Shown: one piece after another, positions 26,267 to 35,054 of the stretch
Numbering within the stretch: position 1 is the first letter of the stretch
How the letters are laid out: every line of letters starts with the position of its first letter
From: Chitinophagaceae bacterium
GTDB lineage: Bacteria; Bacteroidota; Bacteroidia; Chitinophagales; Chitinophagaceae
DNA length: 50,196 nt
Assembly: GCA_016786745.1 (NCBI GenBank)
Contig: JAEUVS010000072.1
Span: 1-50,196, forward strand
Direction: 5' to 3'
Notes under the pieces: model-generated
What the model was told of the DNA's origin: nothing
Database searches by the model: none
The model's input: only the letters and a program-made list of their open reading frames with translations
Program-made: the position numbers and the translations under genes

Positions 26267-27547
26267 ATGTCTAAGTCTATACTTGCTGTTATATTAGGAG
26301 GTGGCGCCGGCACGAGGTTATATCCGTTAACTGCGAGCCGCTCCAAACCCGCCGTTCCTATTGCCGGAAAATATCGCCTTGTTGATATTCCGATTTCGAA
26401 TTGCCTGAACTCCGGTATCAGCAGGATGTTCGTATTGACGCAATTCAACTCGGCTTCACTGAACAGGCATATCAAGAACACTTATCATTTCAGCGCGTTC
26501 AGCTCGGCTTTTGTAGACATTCTCGCCGCTGAACAGACCCCGGATAACCCTACCTGGTACCAGGGAACCGCTGATGCGGTGCGCCAGGGTTTACGCCACA
26601 TTCGTACGTTCCCCAGCGAGTATGTGTTAATTCTCTCGGGAGACCAGTTGTACCAGATGGATTTTATGGCAATGCTGAATAGCCACATCGAGAACCGCTC
26701 CGATATATCCATCGCCACCATACCCGTTGTGCAGCGGGAAGCGCCTGACTTCGGCATACTGAAAAAGAACGATGAAGGACTTATCACCGCATTCATAGAA
26801 AAACCGAAAGGAGAAGAGCTGCTGAACCAGTGGCGCAGCGACACCGGTCCCGAAATGCAGGCAGCCGGCAAGCACTGGCTTGCTTCCATGGGTATTTATA
26901 TTTTCAACCGCGACCTGATGTTTGAATTGCTCGAAAATGAATTCAAGGAAGGAACGGATTTCGGTAAGGAAATTATTCCGCAGTCGCTCAACAGGTACAG
27001 GGTGTCGAGCTTCCAATACGAAGGTTACTGGACAGATATCGGAAACATTTATTCATTCTACGAAGCCAACCTCGGCTTAACGAAAGACATTCCGGATTTC
27101 AACTTATTTGATAATACACGCAGTATCTATACACGTGCGCGCATGCTGCCGCCGGCGAAAATCAGTGGAACTACACTCGAACATTCACTAATAGCTGAAG
27201 GATGTATTGTCAATGCATCACGGCTCGAAAACAGTGTGATCGGCATCCGCTCGCGCATCGGCTACGGCACATCGATTATCAGCAGCTACATAATGGGTAA
27301 CGACTATTTCGAAACGATAGAAGAAATAGAAAATGCGCACCGGCATGGCATTCCCAACGTTGGTATCGGCAACAGGTGTACAATATCTCACGCGCTCGTT
27401 GATAAAAACTGCCGCATAGGCGACGATGTACAGATCAACGGCGGGCCGCATCTCGAAAATACCGACCATTCGCTCTACACAGTTAAAGAAGGTATTGTGG
27501 TGATTAAGAAAGGTGCAGTGGTGCCGAACGGGTTTGTTATTGGCTGA
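26267..27547 (+). CDS. glgC: Glucose-1-phosphate adenylyltransferase
   Basis: GlgC makes ADP-glucose from ATP and glucose 1-phosphate, the controlled step of glycogen synthesis. The 426 residues begin with the nucleotide loop 'VILGGGAGTRLYPLTASRSKPA'. They then show 'GTADAVRQ', 'ILSGDQLYQMDF' (metal Asp), 'FIEKPKGEELL' and 'YWTDIGNI'. The C-terminal beta-helix ends 'VVPNGFVIG'. Allosteric residues cannot be judged by eye. It is spaced 10 bases from the following transporter gene. Confidence 0.96.
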   Translation: MSKSILAVILGGGAGTRLYPLTASRSKPAVPIAGKYRLVDIPISNCLNSGISRMFVLTQFNSASLNRHIKNTYHFSAFSSAFVDILAAEQTPDNPTWYQGTADAVRQGLRHIRTFPSEYVLILSGDQLYQMDFMAMLNSHIENRSDISIATIPVVQREAPDFGILKKNDEGLITAFIEKPKGEELLNQWRSDTGPEMQAAGKHWLASMGIYIFNRDLMFELLENEFKEGTDFGKEIIPQSLNRYRVSSFQYEGYWTDIGNIYSFYEANLGLTKDIPDFNLFDNTRSIYTRARMLPPAKISGTTLEHSLIAEGCIVNASRLENSVIGIRSRIGYGTSIISSYIMGNDYFETIEEIENAHRHGIPNVGIGNRCTISHALVDKNCRIGDDVQINGGPHLENTDHSLYTVKEGIVVIKKGAVVPNGFVIG

Positions 27548-27557
27548 TAGAAAAAAT

Positions 27558-28949
27558 ATGCCTACCAATACAACGATCTTATCTCCGGCGAAATCACCGT
27601 TGGCCATCAAGCCATATCTTTCTGTTCCGCAGATATTCAATATGAGCTTCGGATTCCTGGGCATCCAGTTCGGATTTGCTTTGCAGAATTCGAACGCGAG
27701 CGGAATCTTAAGGAACTATGGCGCCGATGTGGAACATCTTTCATGGTTCTGGATCGCTGCGCCGCTGATAGGAATGATCGTTCAACCAATAGTAGGTCAC
27801 TACAGCGACAGAACATGGAACAGGTTGGGTAGAAGAAAACCGTACTTTCTCGCGGGCGCTATTTTATCGGCCAGCGCCCTGATGCTGATGCCTAATGCCA
27901 ATATCCTTGGAAGCATCGCACCGCTGGTAATAATTGGTGCGGGATTCCTTATGGTGATGGATGCGTGTTTTAACCTTGCGATGGAACCGTTCCGTGCGCT
28001 TGTAGCGGATATTCTACCCGACGAGCAAAGAACGCTTGGCTTTTCTGTTCAAACATTTTTAATTGGCGTGGGAGCCGTTATAGGCTCGTGGCTGCCGTTT
28101 ATACTTGCTAACTGGTTCAACGTGTCGGAAAACGCGCCTGCCGGAGTTGTGGGTGACAATGTGAAATATGCATTTTACATCGGGTCGGCAGTATTTATTC
28201 TTTCAATCTTATGGACAGTAATCAGCACGCGTGAATATAACCCCGCTGAATATGAAAAATATCACGGCCGGAACGAACACCAGCATGCAGGACTTTCTTC
28301 AATATTCCGTGATTTCGCTGCGATGCCGAAAACAATGAAGCAACTCGGGTTGGTCCAGTTTTTTAGTTGGTTTGCATTGTTCGGGATGTGGGTATTCACT
28401 ACTGATTCTATATCTACCCATATATTCGGATTGCCGGTAGACGATAAAAGCTCGGAAATGTATAGAAAAGCACAAAGCTGGACGGGCATCATCTTTGGGG
28501 TGTACAACCTGGTGTCGGCCGTTTATGCCTTATTCCTGGCTTCTATTGCAAAACGCGTGGGAAGAAAGAAAACGCATGCTTTATCACTTGTTATCGGGGG
28601 TATCGGGCTCATATCATTCTATTTTGCTCCGAATAAAGAGTTCCTGATATTTTCTATGGCTTGTGTGGGTGTTGCGTGGGCGAGTATCCTGGCGATGCCG
28701 TATGTAATCCTGTCGTCATCAATTCCCGCGGGTAAAATGGGAATTTATATGGGGATATTCAATTTCTTTATTACGATACCACAGATTCTGAATGGTATTG
28801 TCGGTGGTCCGATGATAAAGAATATTTACAATAACCAGCCGGTGTACGCGCTGGTTTTGTCGGGCATTTTTATGATTTGTGCGGCTGTAAGTGTAATTTA
28901 TGTTTATGATCCCGCCACATCTAAAATAAAACTTCCAAAAACGGTGTAA
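27558..28949 (+). CDS. MFS transporter of the glycogen cluster (SLC45/GPH-like)
   Basis: This 463-residue protein has 12 predicted membrane segments. The motif 'GHYSDRTWNRLGRRKPYF' between helices 2 and 3 is the classical MFS loop, in the form seen in sucrose/maltose-type (SLC45) transporters. 'DACFNLAMEPFRALVADILP' is typical of that group. It is placed between glgC and glgB, so import or export of an alpha-glucan-related oligosaccharide such as maltose is a reasonable inference. The ATG at 27558 is chosen because the earlier in-frame codons overlap glgC and look unlike a transporter N-terminus. Confidence 0.85.
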   Translation: MPTNTTILSPAKSPLAIKPYLSVPQIFNMSFGFLGIQFGFALQNSNASGILRNYGADVEHLSWFWIAAPLIGMIVQPIVGHYSDRTWNRLGRRKPYFLAGAILSASALMLMPNANILGSIAPLVIIGAGFLMVMDACFNLAMEPFRALVADILPDEQRTLGFSVQTFLIGVGAVIGSWLPFILANWFNVSENAPAGVVGDNVKYAFYIGSAVFILSILWTVISTREYNPAEYEKYHGRNEHQHAGLSSIFRDFAAMPKTMKQLGLVQFFSWFALFGMWVFTTDSISTHIFGLPVDDKSSEMYRKAQSWTGIIFGVYNLVSAVYALFLASIAKRVGRKKTHALSLVIGGIGLISFYFAPNKEFLIFSMACVGVAWASILAMPYVILSSSIPAGKMGIYMGIFNFFITIPQILNGIVGGPMIKNIYNNQPVYALVLSGIFMICAAVSVIYVYDPATSKIKLPKTV

Positions 28950-28954
28950 GTTCT

Positions 28955-30904
28955 ATGGCTGCAGCGAAAAAATACGAGGAACAGCATTTTGTTGATTCAA
29001 CGAAGCCGGTTTGGAACTACTCGTTGTTCAGTGACGATGACATTCGGAATTTTCAACACGGAACGCTGTACAGGGCCTACGAATTATTCGGATCGCACGA
29101 AAAAGAAGTGCTGGGGAAGACTGGCTACTATTTCGCCGTGTGGGCGCCGAATGCCACGTACATTTCTGTGATTGGGGAATTCAATAATTGGGATCCAGAC
29201 GCGCACAGGCTTTATGTGCGGATGGATAATTCCGGCATCTGGGAGGGTTTTATTCCAGGTGTGCATCGCGGTGCGATGTATAAATATCACATTCATGGAT
29301 ATAAGGGCGCTGTTACAGAGAAGGGCGACCCTTATGGAAACTTCTGGGAAATTCGCCCGGCCACCGCTACAAAAACATGGTATCTCGATTACAAGTGGGA
29401 GGATAAATCGTGGATGAAATCGCGCAAAAAGCACAACTCCCTGAAGGCGCCATGGAGCGTATACGAGGTGCATCTCGCAAGCTGGATGCGTCCAGACAGG
29501 AACAATGAGGAGTCGTACAACACTTATGAATTTTTTGCCGAACGGCTGGTAAAATATGTGCGCGACATGAAATACACGCACGTTGAATTGATGCCGGTGA
29601 TGGAGCATCCGTTCGACGGAAGCTGGGGATACCAGGGCACCGGGTATTTTGCGGCCACTTCGCGGTATGGCACGCCACAACAGCTCATGAAAATGATTGA
29701 CGCGTTTCATGAAGAAGGCATCGGTGTAATTCTCGACTGGGTGCCTTCACATTTTCCGTATGACGCACATGGACTTTTTATGTTTGATGGCACGCATACG
29801 TATGAGTATGCCGATATGAGAAAAGGATTTCACCCGGATTGGAACAGTTATATTTTTAACTACAAAAGGGGAGAAGTAAAATCATTTCTCATTTCAAGCG
29901 CGCGCTTCTGGTTCGATAAATATCATATCGACGGAATGAGGGTCGACGCGGTAAGCTCGATGCTGAAGCTAAACTATTCACGCGAAGAGGGTGAATGGGA
30001 ACCGAATGAATTCGGTGGAGATGGAAACCTGGAAGCGATTGTGTTTATCAAGGATCTTAATGAAACAATTTACCGCGACTTCGAAGATATCCAGATGATT
30101 GCTGAGGAGGCCACCGACTGGCCCGGCATCAGCAAGCCTACATACAGCGGTGGTCTTGGTTTTGGGATGAAATGGATGATGGGCTGGATGCACGACACAC
30201 TGAACTTCTTTAAACTGGATCCTTTGCATCGTCAGTACCACCAGGATAAATTCACATTCAGCATGATGTATTTCTACGACGAAAACTTTATGCTGCCGTT
30301 GAGTCATGATGAAATTGTGCACGGGAAAAGTCCCATGATCTATAAAATGCCCGGTGATGAATGGCAGAAATTCGCGAACCTGCGTTGTATGTACGCGTAC
30401 ATGTTTACACATCCCGGGGGCAAGTTGCTATTTATGGGAAATGAATTTGGCGCAACAAACGAATGGAACTACAAGAGTGAACTGCAATGGGATTTGTTGC
30501 AATTTGAGCCGCACAGAAAGTTGAAAGATTATGTACGCGATCTGAATATTTTATTAAGAGATGAGCCGGCACTTTATGAGAGGCAATTTAAACAGGACGG
30601 TTTTGAATGGATAGATCTTAATCACCGCCAGGAAAGTGTGGTGGTGTACCGGAGAAAAGGAAAAGACCCGGATGAAGAGTTGCTTGTTATCCTGAATCTT
30701 ACGCCTGTGATTCGGAAAAACTGGAAAGTATATGCCGCGGGTAAATCAAAATGGCAGGAAATATTCAACAGCGACGATAAAAAATATTTCGGGACGGGTG
30801 ATGTGTACAACCCGGCTATAGAATGTAAAATGGTTGATAAAAAAGGAAAGTGGTATGAAATAAACCTCCATCTTCCACCGTTGGGGGCTATTATTTTGAA
30901 GTGA
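28955..30904 (+). CDS. glgB: 1,4-alpha-glucan branching enzyme
   Basis: This 649-residue GH13 enzyme makes alpha-1,6 branches in glycogen. An N-terminal CBM48 domain (about residues 45-140; 'YYFAVWAPNATYISVIGEFN') precedes the catalytic barrel. The four GH13 regions are visible: 'VILDWVPSHFPYDAHG', 'GMRVDAVSSM' (nucleophile Asp), 'IAEEATDWP' (acid/base Glu) and 'LPLSHDEIVHGK' (His-Asp). The C-terminal beta domain ends 'LHLPPLGAIILK'. It follows the transporter after 5 bases. Its stop overlaps a GTG in frame with the following TPR gene. Confidence 0.96.
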   Translation: MAAAKKYEEQHFVDSTKPVWNYSLFSDDDIRNFQHGTLYRAYELFGSHEKEVLGKTGYYFAVWAPNATYISVIGEFNNWDPDAHRLYVRMDNSGIWEGFIPGVHRGAMYKYHIHGYKGAVTEKGDPYGNFWEIRPATATKTWYLDYKWEDKSWMKSRKKHNSLKAPWSVYEVHLASWMRPDRNNEESYNTYEFFAERLVKYVRDMKYTHVELMPVMEHPFDGSWGYQGTGYFAATSRYGTPQQLMKMIDAFHEEGIGVILDWVPSHFPYDAHGLFMFDGTHTYEYADMRKGFHPDWNSYIFNYKRGEVKSFLISSARFWFDKYHIDGMRVDAVSSMLKLNYSREEGEWEPNEFGGDGNLEAIVFIKDLNETIYRDFEDIQMIAEEATDWPGISKPTYSGGLGFGMKWMMGWMHDTLNFFKLDPLHRQYHQDKFTFSMMYFYDENFMLPLSHDEIVHGKSPMIYKMPGDEWQKFANLRCMYAYMFTHPGGKLLFMGNEFGATNEWNYKSELQWDLLQFEPHRKLKDYVRDLNILLRDEPALYERQFKQDGFEWIDLNHRQESVVVYRRKGKDPDEELLVILNLTPVIRKNWKVYAAGKSKWQEIFNSDDKKYFGTGDVYNPAIECKMVDKKGKWYEINLHLPPLGAIILK

Positions 30905-30915
30905 AAAAGTGTGCT

Positions 30916-31626
30916 ATGAAAAACTTAATGTTAATCGTAACCCTGTTCCTGGGGTTTGCGGCTGTTGCGCAAACAGAAACATCTCTCCAACTCGCCAGGA
31001 AACAATACCAGGAAGAAAATTATGCTGAGGTTGTGAAGCTCCTCGAAAAAGCTGCTGTTGAAGAGCCCGGCAATGCCCAGGTTCCTTACCTGATGGGCAG
31101 GGCTTATGTAGACATGAGCAACTACAGGAAAGCGGTTACTTTCCTCGAAAAGGCTATGGCGATGGATACATCAAAAAGTAATTGGGTGTACGAGTGTGCG
31201 CTCGTGTACCAGGCCGTGCCCAATTATAAGAAGTCGTTGGAGTTGATGATTCTTGCGGGAGACAAGGGGTATAAAAAAACGAACGACTACCTCGAGAATT
31301 TAGGGAATACTTATATCATGACAGGTGAATATGCGAAGGGGATTGAGTTGTTGAATGAGGTTTTGAAAAAGAAGCCTTCGGATCCCGAATTAATTTTCCA
31401 GATCGCGCAGGCGAATTATAAATCGGGCAAGTATGATGATGCGATTGTGATGTGGGACAGGTTGTTTAAAGAAGATAATACCAATGCGGAGGCGCTGTAT
31501 ATGATAGGACTTAGTTATCAGAAGAAGGGCGATAAAGCGAAAGGGCAGAGTATCTGCGATAAGGCTATCCAGATGGATCCATCTTTGAAATCGAAACGTC
31601 AGCAGTCTGGTGATGGAGGGTTGTAA
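30916..31626 (+). CDS. Secreted TPR-repeat protein
   Basis: This 236-residue protein starts at the ATG at 30916, with the signal peptide MKNLMLIVTLFLGFAAVAQ. It contains about five to six tetratricopeptide-like helical repeats ('NYAEVVKLLEKAAVEEPGN', 'NYRKAVTFLEKAMAMD', 'EYAKGIELLNEVLKKKPSD', 'KYDDAIVMWDRLFKEDN', 'KAKGQSICDKAIQMDPS'). TPR domains mediate protein-protein contacts; the partner is unknown. An in-frame GTG at 30901 overlaps the glgB stop but would place a charged stretch before the signal peptide. It is the last gene of the glycogen run and is followed by a REP-like element. Confidence 0.85.
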   Translation: MKNLMLIVTLFLGFAAVAQTETSLQLARKQYQEENYAEVVKLLEKAAVEEPGNAQVPYLMGRAYVDMSNYRKAVTFLEKAMAMDTSKSNWVYECALVYQAVPNYKKSLELMILAGDKGYKKTNDYLENLGNTYIMTGEYAKGIELLNEVLKKKPSDPELIFQIAQANYKSGKYDDAIVMWDRLFKEDNTNAEALYMIGLSYQKKGDKAKGQSICDKAIQMDPSLKSKRQQSGDGGL

Positions 31627-31647
31627 TAACGAGCTTCGTCCTCCGTC

Positions 31648-31724
31648 GATCCCTCGCATTCGCTCGGGATGACAGCATAGTTGCGTTAGTCATCCCGAAC
31701 CGGCGTAGCGCCGTGTGAGGGATC
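31648..31724 (+). repeat. REP-like paired hairpin element, copy 2
   Basis: A short inverted unit (GATCCCTCGC ... CTCGGGATGAC, 31648-31673) and a long direct unit (GTCATCCCGAACC ... GTGTGAGGGATC, 31689-31724) are separated by 15 bases. The order is the reverse of copy 1. The inner stem of the long unit is CGGCG/CGCCG, different in sequence from copy 1 yet still paired. It lies between convergent genes. Confidence 0.85.
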
Positions 31725-31738
31725 GGCCGGGAAAGTTT

Positions 31739-32650
31739 CTACCAATTCTTCTTTTTCTCTTTATTAAAAGAAAAATTCCTCGACACATTAAATCCAAAGA
31801 AAATATCCCCATTTCCCCAAGATCCATTCGTTTTCCCAATATACTGCGACTCAATCATCCCGTTCGAATTGGTAAACACCAATTGAAACACATGCCCACC
31901 TGTTTCAATATCGAGTCCTAAAGAAAGCGAATGCTCCAGGTCAACGGCGTCGAGCATTCCGGGAATAAGATAATTGTACTCGGCAGTAATCGCCATACGT
32001 TTTGTAAACTTCAACCTTCCTCCAACCGTTGCTGCGAACACTTCTTTCGCGGACCGTAAGACCGGGTACCTGTTGTAATGGATATAGGTCGGCGCCACCA
32101 TCAATGACAAAGCAGAAGAAAACTTCCTTGCGATAATTGCCTGAGTGATGTAACTCGTTTTGTTTTGCGCGCTCACAAAAGTGTCGGAGCGGAGAGTGAG
32201 GTGATTAACGGCCACAAGAAGACTAATATTTATTGGTACTGTTTTTTTGCCAGACGACTGCTGCAGCAATTTATATTTCACATAACCATCGAAAGTTTTT
32301 TCGAAAGAACTTCTTCCTATGCCAACACCCAGCCGGTCGCTGATACCATAGTCGAGACCCAGGCGAATAGACGCGTTATCGAGTCCAAAAAAATTATATG
32401 CACCGTCGTTCAGTTTTCCGAAGCGGTGCATGATAATGAAATTAAGTTCTTTCTTTCCCGGCGATTCCGTTGTTTGGGTGTTCACAAGATGAATAGCCTT
32501 AAAAGCTCCTTCGACTGCAACTGTTGCCTGGCTTGATTTTGACGAATCTTCGAGCATGGTCAGCAGCGAATCCTGTGTAATGCCAACTGTGCCGGTCAAA
32601 AGCAAAATAATTAAGGGTAGAATACGGGTGCTTAATAATTTTGTTTCCAT
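31739..32650 (-). CDS. DUF5777-family outer-membrane beta-barrel protein
   Basis: This 303-residue protein has a signal peptide (about residues 1-25). Many short amphipathic beta strands separated by turns ('LNFIIMHRFGKLNDGAYNFF', 'RLGLDYGISDRLGVGIGRSS', 'FEKTFDGYVKYKLLQQ') are typical of an outer-membrane barrel. The 'IMHRFG' segment and the final 'VSRNFSF' strand recall DUF5777 proteins of Bacteroidota. These are repeatedly found beside YceI and cytochrome-like genes, as here. The function is unknown. It overlaps the YceI gene by 19 bases, so the two are translationally coupled. Confidence 0.8.
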   Translation of the reverse strand: METKLLSTRILPLIILLLTGTVGITQDSLLTMLEDSSKSSQATVAVEGAFKAIHLVNTQTTESPGKKELNFIIMHRFGKLNDGAYNFFGLDNASIRLGLDYGISDRLGVGIGRSSFEKTFDGYVKYKLLQQSSGKKTVPINISLLVAVNHLTLRSDTFVSAQNKTSYITQAIIARKFSSALSLMVAPTYIHYNRYPVLRSAKEVFAATVGGRLKFTKRMAITAEYNYLIPGMLDAVDLEHSLSLGLDIETGGHVFQLVFTNSNGMIESQYIGKTNGSWGNGDIFFGFNVSRNFSFNKEKKKNW

Positions 32651-33174
32651 TCTACATTTACTTTTACTGTGTTTTCCTTTTCTATTTTATTGCGCACGAT
32701 GAAGGGTATGTCTATTTCGTAATCGGTAGGGTTGAGTTTGAAAGTCGTGGCGCCCGTAACTGTACCCGACTGAACCGTTAGTGTCGACGGAATTGTCACG
32801 TCTCTTGTAACCCCGTGTATGGTTAACTTTCCCGTTACTGTCAATGAATAGGTTCCGTCTTTTGTGATATCGGCATCCTCTGCGTATGAGCCGCTGAAGG
32901 TAGCTTTAGGAAACTTATCGCTCTCCACATAGTTTTCATTGAAGTGTTGCTGCATAAGCTTTTTCGGAAACACAAATTGTTTCATGAGCATGCTGAAAGC
33001 GATATGCTTTTTGCCCGCGTCTATCACGGCCATCACATTTTTGTTTTCCGCGTCAACGTTTTCAAGTATAGTATGGGAGTGAAAGCTGATCACCCCTTTT
33101 TTCGTCATTAATATCTGTGAGTGTACAGTTGTAAAAAACAACAACGCCGCCGCACATAATGAAAGCGTCTTCAT
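32632..33174 (-). CDS. YceI family periplasmic lipid-binding protein
   Basis: This 180-residue exported protein has a signal peptide ending about residue 19. The YceI lipocalin-like barrel shows 'GVISFHSHTILENVDAENKN', 'FPKATFSGSY', 'LTVTGKLTIHGVTRDVTIP' and 'PTDYEIDIPFI'. Family members bind long polyisoprenoid or lipid molecules in the periplasm. The exact role is unclear. The ATG at 33174 is preferred over the TTG at 33180. It lies in the same orientation as the cytochrome-like gene upstream (33 bases) and the barrel gene downstream. Confidence 0.9.
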   Translation of the reverse strand: MKTLSLCAAALLFFTTVHSQILMTKKGVISFHSHTILENVDAENKNVMAVIDAGKKHIAFSMLMKQFVFPKKLMQQHFNENYVESDKFPKATFSGSYAEDADITKDGTYSLTVTGKLTIHGVTRDVTIPSTLTVQSGTVTGATTFKLNPTDYEIDIPFIVRNKIEKENTVKVNVEWKQNY

Positions 33175-33207
33175 ACTCAATAATTTTAGCCGTTCACAAT
33201 TTCGAAA

Positions 33208-33600
33208 TCAATTATCCTGAATCCCGTTGTTGACCCACGACCTGATTTTATTGATATCGCATTCGGACAGTTTTGGGCCGTTTTGTGGCATGGGAATAAA
33301 GCCCTGGGCGTGAGAGATTACGCCTATGAGTGTACCGCTTTCGGCGTATGGTTTGAGATTATTGTACCCTTCGAGGATTCTGCCGAAGCTTCCACTGTTA
33401 CTGTTAGCGCCGTGGCAGGCATAGCAGTTACCCTGCAGGATAGGAACGACGTCTGCGGCGTATTCCATGTTAACGGTATCACAGGGCCCCGGGCCGTTTT
33501 GGGGAGGATCCTGGGGATTGTTATTTCCCTCATCCATACTGCTTTTGGTGCATGAGTAAAACAAAATGAAGACGAAAGCCGCTCTAATCAGATTTTTCAT
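33208..33600 (-). CDS. Lipoprotein with cytochrome c-like heme motif
   Basis: This 130-residue protein is likely a periplasm-facing lipoprotein, with lipobox LFYSC (Cys about 17) followed by a Gly/Pro/Asn-rich linker. The heme-binding motif is CYACHG (about residues 59-64), with a candidate distal Met in 'GFIPMPQNG' (about residue 103). The pattern matches the c-type cytochromes of the planctomycete/Bacteroidota type ('VVPILQGNCYACH'). Two further Cys (in 'GPCDTVN' and 'LSECDIN') may form a disulfide. The redox partner is unknown. It is the first gene of the cytochrome-YceI-DUF5777 unit. Confidence 0.87.
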   Translation of the reverse strand: MKNLIRAAFVFILFYSCTKSSMDEGNNNPQDPPQNGPGPCDTVNMEYAADVVPILQGNCYACHGANSNSGSFGRILEGYNNLKPYAESGTLIGVISHAQGFIPMPQNGPKLSECDINKIRSWVNNGIQDN

Positions 33601-33680
33601 TGTGTGATTTTTTTAGTGTACAGGCATAGTTTGCCTCCCCGGTTATTAAACCGGAAATAATCATAATATATTGTTCGATA

Positions 33681-35054
33681 CTACCGGAAATCCCTCATTA
33701 GGCTGAATGTTAAGCCGGCGCTTGTAATCGGCATCTTTCCGATACCAATCTTCTTTAACGGAGCTTTTAAATATGGTTCGATACGCATATTCATTTTGGG
33801 TGAAAGACTGAATTTATAGCCTGCGCTCAACTGCAGGTTCGCGAACAGGTGGTCGCCGGAGTGGTCGTATTTTCTGTATCCCTCATAGTCGCCACCTCCT
33901 ACGCCGGCATCGGCCATGTATTTATAGTCTTCTTTCTTCATCATGTAGGAGGTTAAGCCTACGGTTCCGAAGAAAGTGTTCTTTTTCGGTGAGAAATCAT
34001 ATCTCACGAGAACCGGGAATTCGAGCATATTGCATCCGCCGTCGAGCCAGTGAACGTTTATGTTGTCGGGTATGCCCGCGCCTTTCTTGTTGAAATACTT
34101 TCCATCGGTGAAATAGCTCTTTTTGCTCCATAAAACTCCGCCTTCAACCGACCAACGCAGGTTCAGCTGATAGCCGGCGATTATTCCTGCCGAATAACCG
34201 GTGCCTTTGATATTTTGTCCCTTTATTGTCGACACATCAGGGGCGGCGGATATACCGTAATAGAACCCGGTTTTGCCTGATGGTTTTTTCTTATCGATAT
34301 AGGGTACGGATGTTTCTCCGCCGAGTTGCCTCAGAGGTTTGTTAATTACTATATCTTTTGAGGGTTGGGGAGTGGTTGTGAGGGGATGAGGGTGGAGTTC
34401 CGAAACACTTTTATTTTTTAAAAGGTGAGGAGCAGAATTTTTTTGGTTTGCTGTAGTATTCGAGTTGTTATGGACAGCAGATTCCGGGTTTGTTTTTTTG
34501 ATTTTATCTCCTGAAATATTTTGATTCAACGTTTTTTGATTCAACGTTTCTGAACTGGTTGAATTTTTTAAGTTGCCTGGTACGTTTTTGTTTTTCAAGA
34601 GAACAGAACCGGAATTTGAGTTCAGGGTATTGTTTTTATTAGCTTTTTTATCACCGGGAATATCCTGGGCAGAAATTACCGGGTTATCTGTATTGTTTTT
34701 ATTGCCTGAAATTTTCTGGGCAGAAATTTCTGAATCAGTTAATTTTTTTGAGTTATCTGAAATATTATTATCTGATTTATTCTCTGAAACGCTTTTATCA
34801 GAAGTACTCAAATTTCTATCACCGGAAATATTTACTTCCGAATCGTTCTGCACCACAAAATAAACTGCGGGTATCAACAACAGAAGCAGCAACGGCAGGT
34901 ACCTCCTCAACCCATTCTTCTTTGAAGCGACAACTGTCTCTTCCGGATGCAACGCGCTGTGTACCGCATCCCAATTCTTCGGTTCAGTGTTTAGGGGATA
35001 CTGACGCCCGGCCTTATTAAACAGTTCATCCATATCGTCGTCAATATATTTCAT
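33681..35054 (-). CDS. Inner-membrane-anchored protein with outer-membrane beta-barrel domain
   Basis: This 457-residue protein has three parts. Residues 1-50 are cytoplasmic and carry 'DELFNKAGRQYPLNTEPKNWDAV', a motif recurrent in proteins encoded next to Bacteroidota ECF sigma factors. Residues 52-68 form one membrane helix. Residues ~72-235 are low complexity, rich in Asn, Ser and Lys, with loosely repeated 'ISGDK', 'ISAQ' and 'VPGN' units. Residues ~265-457 form an OmpA/PorT-like barrel ('GFYYGISAAPDVSTIKGQ', ending in Phe before the last residue). The start ATG overlaps the sigma-factor stop (ATGA), so the pair is coupled. A sensor or anti-sigma role is inference. Confidence 0.8.
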   Translation of the reverse strand: MKYIDDDMDELFNKAGRQYPLNTEPKNWDAVHSALHPEETVVASKKNGLRRYLPLLLLLLIPAVYFVVQNDSEVNISGDRNLSTSDKSVSENKSDNNISDNSKKLTDSEISAQKISGNKNNTDNPVISAQDIPGDKKANKNNTLNSNSGSVLLKNKNVPGNLKNSTSSETLNQKTLNQNISGDKIKKTNPESAVHNNSNTTANQKNSAPHLLKNKSVSELHPHPLTTTPQPSKDIVINKPLRQLGGETSVPYIDKKKPSGKTGFYYGISAAPDVSTIKGQNIKGTGYSAGIIAGYQLNLRWSVEGGVLWSKKSYFTDGKYFNKKGAGIPDNINVHWLDGGCNMLEFPVLVRYDFSPKKNTFFGTVGLTSYMMKKEDYKYMADAGVGGGDYEGYRKYDHSGDHLFANLQLSAGYKFSLSPKMNMRIEPYLKAPLKKIGIGKMPITSAGLTFSLMRDFR

